Below, one piece after another: positions 49,089 through 57,539 of a stretch of DNA of 64,000 nucleotides. The position numbers and the translations under genes are program-made. Below the pieces are notes generated by a model that did not search any database, was not told where the DNA came from, and was given only the letters and a program-made list of their open reading frames with translations. The DNA comes from Diadema setosum (lineage: Eukaryota; Echinodermata; Echinoidea; Diadematoida; Diadematidae), in NCBI RefSeq assembly GCF_964275005.1, contig NC_092685.1, positions 35,595,018 through 35,659,017 on the forward strand, written 5' to 3'. Within the stretch, counting starts at the first letter, position 1. The number at the start of each line of letters is the position of its first letter.

Positions 49089-50487
49089 GATCAATTCGAC
49101 AATCAATTGATTAACATGATTGGTCTCAAGTTAAGAATAAGATTGTACAGTTGGCGTTGTACTTTTTACTGGTAAGTTGTCGAAATAGATTAAACTTTAG
49201 ACGGTTCTACTTTCTATGACTTAGAAATTGCTAGGTCTGTAGACTCTCGTGTTCTAACGGTTAGACCTATTATTCTAGCATAGACATGATCAATACAATG
49301 CATGATGTAGCCCGACCAGACGCTGTTACGCTATGCGAAAACAGCGTCTGACGAGCGCAGCATGCAGCCTTAAAGTGAGGAACCTCAACACAACTAGCAC
49401 TACAAAACTTAGGAAAATGTATACTTTTCTCCTTTAAACAGAATACTTTACTCACGTTAAATGCATGTTTCTATTACAGAAGAATAGTTCGCCACACTGG
49501 GTCCATGGAGACCACTTGCGATAAGTCCGTGGAACAAATAAATGACACTTTCTGGCGCAATTCCTGACCGTCGGTACGTCGCGACGTACCATGTACAGCG
49601 CCTGGCTGTGTATAGTTAGGCCTGGCGTAAAAGATTGTGTACCGTGTGGACATGCTGGATATGATGATCAATTTCGGTAAGTTTCATTGCTTACATTTGA
49701 ATACAGATAGCATCAGATGTAGAGTAAATATTGAAAAGTATACTCGTTGAGTTTGAGGTGACAAAAATGATGTTAAGTATCAAAATTCAAACCAAAGCTA
49801 TCGTAATACGATTACGTCGCTCTCCTAGTGGTTGGTGGTCGCGCGCGTACAGCCCTGTCGCGACGTACCATGTACAGCGACTGGGCTGTGTATAGACTAG
49901 TTATGCATGATGATGCAGTCTGTGTCTAGCTAACGTTAGAACGTAACGTTAGATTCTAGCTGCCCATTGAACAGTACACAGTAAGTGATGCCCTTTCACT
50001 TAGCCCACTTGTCTACGCGAGAGAGGGTAAGGCAGCTGTGAATGCCGCAGAAGGTCTACGTCTAATGTTAGGCCTAGTCGGCCTATAAATATTTGTTTGG
50101 TTCCTCCCTCCCCCCCCCCCCCCCCACCGTATCTGTTTACACAGCATGAAATTCTACGGGTTGGACTAGGCTATAGTAGGCACCTACACTAGTACAGGCA
50201 CTGAGCACAAACGCTGCTATTTTACTGCTCACTAATAAGAATACCGCATATGAATACAAAAGCTAAAATCGTACCGAGCCGCCCGTCATTAATCGGCAAA
50301 GATAACCTCCAAGACAGTCAATGATGAATTATTCAATACACCTTGGCGAGCTCGAGTAGAACGCTGGATCATGTATACACACTACGCGCTACGGACCGGC
50401 GGGCGTACGAAAATTAGCTAGAAAGTAGCATACATGAAAGAGTGTTTGGTACATTTCTGAAGACTATTGCCAATTTGAAGAGGACAC
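49089..50487. other. Non-coding stretch with CpG-rich palindromes
   Basis: No supported gene. It holds an 11-bp-stem hairpin at 49317-49350 (CAGACGCTGTT mirrored), a perfect 18-bp palindrome at 49573-49590, a ~38-bp motif repeated near 49580 and 49857, paired TAACGTTAG palindromes near 49931-49952, and a C-run near 50110. Confidence 0.45.
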
Positions 50488-50495
50488 AGCAATGA

Positions 50496-50793
50496 GGGTG
50501 CTGTTCGTTATTCCGAAGGTTCGATATTCCGAAGGTTCGTTATTCCGAAGGTTCGTTAATCCGAAACACGCAAATTCCTTATACCTAAGTTGGTTAGACT
50601 AAGAGGTTCGTTAATCCGAAAATGAAAAAGGGTTCGTTAATTCGAACATTTGTGGCGTTATTCCGAAAGTTCGTTATTCCGAAGATTTGTTCATCCGAAA
50701 ATGAAATTCGGAAAAACGAACCTTCGGAATAAGGAATCTTCGGACTGAAGAGCCTTCGGAATAACGAACCTTCGGAATAACGAGCTGTAACCC
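50496..50793. mobile_element. Short foldback element with 8-bp target duplication
   Basis: Bounded by exact AGCAATGA duplications (50488-50495 and 50794-50801). The element is 298 bp, begins GGGT and ends ACCC. It is made almost wholly of a ~16-17-bp tandem unit GGTTCGTTATTCCGAA, in one orientation on the left and the opposite on the right. Organisation and duplication length resemble sea urchin Tu-type foldback elements. Confidence 0.8.
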
Positions 50794-50930
50794 AGCAATG
50801 ATAATGGTTCATGCTGTGCAGTGCGGGGCGGGGGTTCGATGCGCACCGTGATACTACCGTGCTTGCAGGTTGCACACAATCAAACAGTCAATAATATTCT
50901 GTGAAAGTGGAAGTATTGTTAGCGGTGCTG

Positions 50931-51143
50931 AAATTTTGTCGCACGTTTCGCGCAACCACAAACTAGCGCGAAAAAAAAAAAGCACGCGAATATTTTTGCT
51001 TGCCATTATGTTCCAACAGTTGATGTCTTGATTGCAACCACAGAACTCTTACAAGAGTTCTGTGATTGCAACACGCGAAACTCCTCTTACCCCGCCGAGC
51101 ACGAGTGCGAAAAATGTTTAGTCGCGAGAAAATATCCACTACA
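50931..51143. repeat. CGCG-rich MITE family C, copy 2
   Basis: Related to 39433-39589 in the other orientation (TTTCGCGCAAC, GCGAATATTTTTGC, TTATGTTCCAACAGTTGATGTC). It contains a hairpin at 51039-51063 (CACAGAACTCTT mirrored around two bases), probably a further internal duplication. Confidence 0.5.
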
Positions 51144-51417
51144 GTTGTTGATGCGATGGAGGACATCTGGATCTGGATCTGGATCTGGATGTGTACAATG
51201 CAGCCCGACTGGGCATAACCAAGATGTGAGTTCCAACTGGCTGTAATTATTCAAACAGTTGTCGCTTTTCTCATGTACAAAAGAATTCCAAATGTGCATC
51301 TGTGCCTTGATGACGGGGTTGATGCCGCTGTCTTGCTGAGCTACTGAAGTTGGCTAATATATTTTGCTTGTTTATCTACTATATGAAACGAAATCTCTCT
51401 TAATGATAAAGTACATT

Positions 51418-51714
51418 CAGGGGCCGCGGAAGCGGGGGGGGGGGGGGGGCTGGGGGGCTGCAGTCCCCCCCCCCCCCCCCCCCACACGCACACACACTTT
51501 TGGTTCGTCAGAAAAAAAAAAATCGAAAAAAAAAATCGAAAAAAAAATCACAACACTCATGAATTTCAATTCCCAAAGATTCCGCCCTTAGATTCTTCCC
51601 GACTAAAAAAAGCGGGGGGGGGGGGGGGGGGGGTCTTGACCTTGCCACCCCCCTCCCCCCGGTCCCGCAGCCCCACCCCCCCCCCCCACACTGAAAAACG
51701 TTCCGCGGCCCCTG
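51418..51714. repeat. hAT-like MITE with G/C homopolymer ends
   Basis: CAGGGGCCGCGGAA at the left is mirrored exactly at the right. ACATT flanks both sides (51413-51417, 51715-51719). The interior is dominated by long G and C runs. CAGGG ends suggest hAT, although hAT duplications are normally 8 bp. Confidence 0.65.
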
Positions 51715-52185
51715 ACATTGAACAAAGGTCAATCCCTCCCAGATGTGCAAAAGTGTAAATCAGAGCTGCATGTATGATGTGAAGTGTTTAAAACTGTACC
51801 CTCCTTGAAAGCCGGTTTTATCACTTTTTCACTGTATAATTCCGACAAATAAAACTGATATGAAACAATCTTCAAGTATAATTCTTTGTTAACATATATA
51901 TCAGATTAGTGCCCGGGCATGTCCAGTCGAGTAATTTTCATTTTCATTTAATCATTTTTTGTGCAATTTCTATATCACCTAGCTATCTTTTAAAGTAGGG
52001 ATGGCGAAAAATATACCATCACAAAGACATAATCATCTTCCTTAGAAAATGGCTGATGATTATGCAATGGAGACATGAGTTAAATTAGGCCCTAATGTCT
52101 TCCTATATCTGCGCGGCAGAATTCGCAGTTTGCAATCCACAATGCTTTAAATAAGTTTCGAGTGGCGGCATCGAACCTGGCTTAA

Positions 52186-52637
52186 GGGTGCGTTCACATA
52201 GAAGTATACTATTCGGGTATTCGGGCTCGTTTTTCGAGGGCACGCGAATAGCTTGAATCGAACGATAGGATTTCCTCACACCGGTTCACATAGGAGGGCA
52301 CTATTCGAAAGTACCGAGTAGCTGCGAAAAGTATAGCAAAGTGGAAATCGAACTTGTTCGATTTTCTTGCAGCGTATACCGTCTCTCGTTTATGAAATAA
52401 TGACAATTTTGGTCTGGATTTGCCCTATAAGTTAGCAAAAATAAGCATGTAGACTGACATTCTGATGCAGTTTGGAAATTGTTAATAAGATTTGCTAGGA
52501 TGTAGGAGGAGGAAATCCTCACTGCATGGGATGGTGAGTTGACGGTGCGGGTGATGGTGTATTCGGGGCCCGAATAGCGAATACCGAATAGCGAATAGCG
52601 AATACCGAATACCGAATACTTCTATGTGAACGCAGCC
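52186..52637. repeat. TTAA-flanked MITE
   Basis: TTAA at 52182-52185 and 52638-52641. Terminal inverted repeats share GGTGCGTTCACATAGAAGTAT-like ends (right end GCTGCGTTCACATAGAAG). Inside, ATTCGGTATTCGC units repeat in mirrored orientation. No coding capacity. Confidence 0.78.
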
Positions 52638-53053
52638 TTAACAAAGGAAATACCTGGTACAACAGTTACAGTCATGACTCCATTCTCTTGAACCTCCTTG
52701 GTACAATGGGAAAGACAGTGCTCGCATTTGAATTGAACGCACATGATCCAATGCGTGAAACTTGATTTGACGGAAACGAAACGAAGCCGAAGGTGGGAAA
52801 CAGAGTTCCCATAAATTAGATTGATCTGTGAATTGGATTCTGAATTTGAATGCCCGAATTAAGTTCGCGTGCGTGGGCTGTGTGAATTTGAATGCACATT
52901 CATAAATTGGGATGACAAAAGTTTGAAATTGACAGAGAAAACCTATACTGAATTATTTGAAGATACATAATGTATCGCCCTCCCAAATAAAAGGAGCTTC
53001 GATATTCAATTATCTGGTGCACACTTCGGGGTGAAATATCTGGAGAATTTCAG

Positions 53054-53077
<24 letters not shown>

Positions 53078-53124
<47 letters not shown>

Positions 53125-53367
53125 TATATATATATATATATAAAGACGATGAAGACAAACAAGTTGACATAATGCATTAGAATCCAACTTCATTTATTTG
53201 TAAACCAAATTTTCGACCCTTGCACGGATCTTCCTCAGGGTAACAGATCCGTGCAAGGGTCGAAAATTTGGTTTACAAATAAATGAAGTTGGATTCTAAT
53301 GCATTATGTCAACTTGTTTGTCTTCATCGTCTTCATGCTCTTATTCCAACACGCGGATAATAATACC

Positions 53368-53415
<48 letters not shown>

Positions 53416-53610
53416 GAAAGAGTCTCAAGTACGCCATGGATCCAACGATGACAAAAAATTTTTATTACAAAATTTTCCATGGCATACTTGAGACTCTTTC
53501 TTCTAATAATTACAACATTCGAAGTCCAACACATGGAAAATTCCTATATATATATATATATATAATGGTATTATCTAGAAAATATAATACTTGTTTGTCT
53601 TCATCGTCTT

Positions 53611-53649
<39 letters not shown>

Positions 53650-53690
53650 TGGAATTTTCCACGTGTTGGACTTCGAATGTTGTAATTATT
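53078..53690. repeat. Cluster of (TA)n tracts separating Penelope end-fragments
   Basis: TA runs at about 53075-53140, 53370-53410, 53547-53564 and 53613-53647 alternate with short blocks. Two blocks are themselves palindromic: 53143-53333 (88-bp arms, 15-base spacer) and 53412-53504 (28-bp arms). Their sequence matches the outer ends of the adjacent Penelope arms (AGAAGAAAGAGTCTCAAG). Confidence 0.75.
53190..53245 (-). ncRNA. Hammerhead-ribozyme-like motif (degenerate)
   Basis: On the minus strand CTGAGGA is followed by a possible stem (GATCC paired with GGGTC) and GAAA, then ATTTG...CAAAT as a possible third stem. The core fits CUGANGA...GAAA, but the first stem is not convincing here. Confidence 0.35.
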
Positions 53691-53727
53691 AGAAGAAAGA
53701 GTCTCAAGTACGCCATGGATCCAACGA

Positions 53728-53784
53728 TTACAAAAAAATTTTATTACAAAATTTTCGGTCTGCCTCAGACCTTCGTCAGTGCAA
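53728..53784 (-). ncRNA. Hammerhead-ribozyme-like core, left Penelope arm
   Basis: Mirror image of the right-arm motif at 61212-61268, in the same sense as the minus-strand Penelope frame and downstream of it. Confidence 0.55.
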
Positions 53785-54709
53785 AGACAATGATGGACAA
53801 TGATAAACATGAATCATAACAACAATGCTATGCGCGTCATGCGCGTAGTGCGTTGCCCTGGAGCTGCGTTGTCAAGGAGAGCGCTGATACGTATAGGGGT
53901 ATGGTAGAAAGTGAAATCTCAATGAATACTGAACTCAGACTCAACAAAAGTTTCAAGTGCTTGTTTGAATCATAATATGCTATATATACTCTTTATAAAA
54001 ATACATTGCTTTATATACGTCCTTGTAATAATAGACTTTAGCGATTCTATTTTTTTCGTAGATAAACTTCGAAGAAAAGACGCATATAAAGCACTGATTA
54101 CAAATGGAGAAGAAATTAAAAGGAATGAGCTAATAATACAACTAGTTATTAGAGCGTCTGTTTACTGTAAAAATAAAAATTGTATATATATATATATATA
54201 TATTATACGGATGATCAAGACATCATATCAAAAAAATAGTGTTCAATACAAATATAATAAAATCTCAACATTAACTCAATAAAAATCTCAATGAAGACTA
54301 AACTCAAACTCAACAGTTCCGAGCGTATGTGTATATTATATGCATGCCAATGTATGCTATATATACTATATATAAATACATTACTTTATGTATACATCCA
54401 TGTAATATTTGACTTTTGTGACTCCAAAAAAGCATGTAAAGACGCCTATCAAGCATCAATCAAGCATCAATTACAAATGGAGAAAAACATGAAAAAATAA
54501 GCTCATAATAATCATAACCAAATATCGAAGCATCTCTTTACTGTAATGGTGAGAATATGATAAATTTGCGGATAATCAAGACATCATATTTAACATAAAA
54601 GGTAAGTGGTCAATGCGAAAGTAATAAAATCTTAACATTACCTTTTGTAAATAATGAAAAATATGCATATAATATAGGTCTAGTCTCAGATTCTTAGAGA
54701 TTCGTTTCT

Positions 54710-57193
54710 TCACATCTTGTAGAAAGAGAAACTGCTTAACCATCCAAGGTCCTTGTTGAGTCCCGTTTCAAAAGACCTGGTTTGGATGATGAATTTCATT
54801 TCAGCTAATTTTCTGGCTTCTCTGTCTTTGAAATTAGTGCCGATGATACAGAATTGCAGATCCCGAATTGAGTGGTTGCCCGAGTTGAAATGTTCGGCAA
54901 CTGGTAGTGATGACTTGTGCTGAATTGAACTTCTGTGATTGTTGAAACGAAGTCTGAACTTAGTACCTGTTTCCCCGATATACTTCGCGTTAGGGCATTT
55001 TGAGCATGAGATGCAGTAAACCACATTTGGGGTGTCACATGTGGCGTGAGGGGTAGAGACAGAGAAGCCAGGAGTTAGATCTACTTTTTCAGAGGTGAGC
55101 ATATGGGCACAGATTTGGCAACGGCTTTTGCCACATGGGCGGTTAGCTTTCTGTTTTTGTTTCTTTGAGATTGAGCTCTTTACCAATAATTCTCGTAGGT
55201 TTTTCGGTTGTTTTTGAGCGTTGATGGGGTGGTTCGAGAACGTGGCAGGGAGAGATTTGTCAAGAGATAGGTATTTCCACTCCTTGTTGATTTCGTTAAT
55301 CAACGCTTTTGTGGAGGGATGATACGTGGTTACAAGAGGTAGCCTGTCAGATGGTTTAGCAGTTTCGCTTTTACTCTTGAGTAACTCTTCACGCTTTTTT
55401 GATTTAGCTCTTTCTAGACTGCGGTTTATCATGTGGATAGGATATCCTCTTTGTAAGAAGAAGCCTCCTAGTGTGATCGCTTGTTTGTCAAATTCCTCGT
55501 CATCTGAGATGATTCTCCGGTATCTCAGAAACTGACTGTACACGACCGCTTCTTTGCAGTGTTTTGGATGGAAGCTTTCATGGCGAAGATAGGTGTGTTT
55601 GTCAGTGGGCTTGTGATACACACTTGTCGAAATCTTGTTTCCGTCAGATATTTTGAGTTTAACATCAAGGAAGGCAATCTCTGACTTTGACTTTGACATA
55701 GTGAATTGGATGCTTCGGTTGGCTTTTCCGAAGTCTTCGACAAACTTCATGAGCGACTCGTCTGAGTCTGTCCAAATTATGAAAATATCGTCGATGTATC
55801 TCAGATAGAGTAGAGGCTTCTTCTCACATTTGGATAGGAAACTTTGTTCTAGCTCACACATGAATATGTTTGCATACGAAGGGGCCATTTTCGTGCCCAT
55901 TGCAGTGCCATTGGTTTGGAGATAGAATTTGTCGTCAAACGTGAAGAAATTGTGCTTGAGAATGAACTCTGTTAACCTAGCAAGATCAGTTACAAGAGAT
56001 GCTTCTACGTCTTGCTTAGTAAGAAAATCTGACATGGCCTTGATTCCGTCTTTATGACCTATGTTAGTGTACAGAGAAGTGACATCCATCGTGACTAGAG
56101 TAAATGACTCGGGGAGTTTATCCTTTATGGACTCTATCTTGTTGAGAAAGTCAGTGGTGTCTTTGATGAAGCTGGGAATCGAGGGCAAGTATTTTTGTAG
56201 AGTTCTATCTACGTAAGCTGACATCATTTCTGTTAGAGAACCACAGTTTGATATTATGGGTCGGCCTGGTGGGATGATGTTATGTGATTTAGCTACGTCG
56301 ATTACCTGGTCACTGGAGATCTCGCCTTCTGGTTGTTCGAGGTGTGAGGCTACTTTCGCTTGTAGTTTGTGGATCTTCGGTAGAAGGTAGAGACGACTGG
56401 TTCTGGGATCGGTGGGGAGAAGGTTCCTGCTTTCAGTTTTCGGGATCGCCGATAGTGATGACAGGACTTCCTCTGCCTCTTTAGTGAATTGCTGAGAGGG
56501 ATCCGACGACAGGGGTGTGTAGAATCTTCCATCAGAGAGTTGCCGTTGTGCTTCCGCGATGTAGTTGTCTTTATCTTGAACAGTAACTGCTCCCCCTTTA
56601 TCTGCTGGTTTGATAACTATGTCGTCGTTGTTTTGGAGGGATTTGATGGCTCGTCGCTCACTTGCGCTCAAGTTGTCGGCTGTACATTTTTCGTCAATAG
56701 AGCGAAGGAATGTGTCAAGGTGCTGATTAACACTGTTGATGAAGGTGTCGATATACTGGTTTCGATTGCCAGGCGGTGTCCACTCTCTGCCTCCTTTGCG
56801 TTGGGATTTAGGATTAGCAGGCACTGCGTTCTCCGCTTTATGTGCATCATGTGAACTATCCCCATTGAAGTACTCACGGAGTCTCACCCGACGTTCCAAG
56901 TTCCGGACATGTTGACAGAGTTGGAGTTTATCAAGTTTCGTTGTGGGGCAGAAGGACAAACCGCGGTTTAGAATTTTCTCTTCAGCATCAGTGAGTGAAT
57001 AATGGGATAGATTCACCACCACGTTATGAGCTTCTGGCGTACTCTCCTCCGTTGAGTCTGCGGGCTTTTGCCTTCTGGTGTTGAGGATGGGTGAAGTGGA
57101 AATCAAATGATCGAGCTTTTGATTTTTCACTTTCATTCTATCACTCAATGTCTGCTTGTATCTTTTGTCCAGATACTTGAATGTCGATTCCAC
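54710..57193 (-). CDS. Penelope-like reverse transcriptase / GIY-YIG endonuclease, left arm
   Basis: An 827-residue frame. The reverse-transcriptase part has KPADKGGAVTV (195-205), RLYLLPKIHK, the motif-A aspartate in TMDVTSLYTNI (370), TNGTAMGTKMAPSYANIFM (428-446), YLRYIDDIFI (463-472) and FLDVKL. A cysteine cluster PCGKSRCQICAHM (686-698) precedes the endonuclease VVYCISC...KYIGETG (724-743) with RFNNHRSS and a later glutamate. This order is that of animal Penelope-like elements with endonuclease, of the Poseidon/Neptune type. The reading frame of this arm extends further toward the palindrome centre but is interrupted once, so the arm is probably not producing full-length protein. Function: target cleavage and reverse transcription of its own RNA. 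Confidence 0.9.
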   Translation of the reverse strand: MESTFKYLDKRYKQTLSDRMKVKNQKLDHLISTSPILNTRRQKPADSTEESTPEAHNVVVNLSHYSLTDAEEKILNRGLSFCPTTKLDKLQLCQHVRNLERRVRLREYFNGDSSHDAHKAENAVPANPKSQRKGGREWTPPGNRNQYIDTFINSVNQHLDTFLRSIDEKCTADNLSASERRAIKSLQNNDDIVIKPADKGGAVTVQDKDNYIAEAQRQLSDGRFYTPLSSDPSQQFTKEAEEVLSSLSAIPKTESRNLLPTDPRTSRLYLLPKIHKLQAKVASHLEQPEGEISSDQVIDVAKSHNIIPPGRPIISNCGSLTEMMSAYVDRTLQKYLPSIPSFIKDTTDFLNKIESIKDKLPESFTLVTMDVTSLYTNIGHKDGIKAMSDFLTKQDVEASLVTDLARLTEFILKHNFFTFDDKFYLQTNGTAMGTKMAPSYANIFMCELEQSFLSKCEKKPLLYLRYIDDIFIIWTDSDESLMKFVEDFGKANRSIQFTMSKSKSEIAFLDVKLKISDGNKISTSVYHKPTDKHTYLRHESFHPKHCKEAVVYSQFLRYRRIISDDEEFDKQAITLGGFFLQRGYPIHMINRSLERAKSKKREELLKSKSETAKPSDRLPLVTTYHPSTKALINEINKEWKYLSLDKSLPATFSNHPINAQKQPKNLRELLVKSSISKKQKQKANRPCGKSRCQICAHMLTSEKVDLTPGFSVSTPHATCDTPNVVYCISCSKCPNAKYIGETGTKFRLRFNNHRSSIQHKSSLPVAEHFNSGNHSIRDLQFCIIGTNFKDREARKLAEMKFIIQTRSFETGLNKDLGWLSSFSFYKM

Positions 57194-57388
57194 GCTTTCC
57201 TAGGTGTAGTTCCGTTGTCTTAGTGTTTCCCGCAGTGCATGTATGGCCGCATCGATATCTGTAGTAAGCTTCTTTTGCTTGGCGTAGGCGCTTCGAAGAG
57301 CGTCGTTTCTCAACAGTTCAGAAGCCCGGCGGCATATTTGGCGAGATTGTCGTGAGTTAGAAGTCGATCCGAGAGGGTTTTTAACAGT

Positions 57389-57531
57389 AAATCCTTTGGG
57401 TAAGAGGTCCAGTTTTCTGCAACGCGACAGGAAATATATGTCCGATCTTGTTTGCGCAAATAATCCTTTGGGTAAGAGGTCCAGTTTTCTGCAACGCGAC
57501 AGGAAATATATGTCCGATCTTGTTTGCGCAA
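57389..57531 (-). repeat. 72-bp tandem duplication at the palindrome centre
   Basis: Two units with a 72-base period (ATCCTTTGGG at 57391 and 57463) encode the same 24-residue segment (SDIYFLSRCRKLDLLPKG) twice in frame on the minus strand. The right arm has one unit only. Confidence 0.85.
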
Positions 57532-57539
57532 GTTTATCA

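Noticed and set aside
50820-50870. tRNA-like GGGGTTCGATGCG box
   Set aside because: No matching A box or cloverleaf upstream; it lies in plain sequence beside the foldback element.
56489-56854. 121-residue frame opposite the Penelope gene (and its twin at 58146-58511)
   Set aside because: Antisense shadow present in both arms, with no recognisable domain.
57396-57539. Methionine-started extension (MGKRSSFLQRDRK...) of the right-arm Penelope frame
   Set aside because: This part is the antisense of the left arm read through the palindrome centre, not a native N-terminus.
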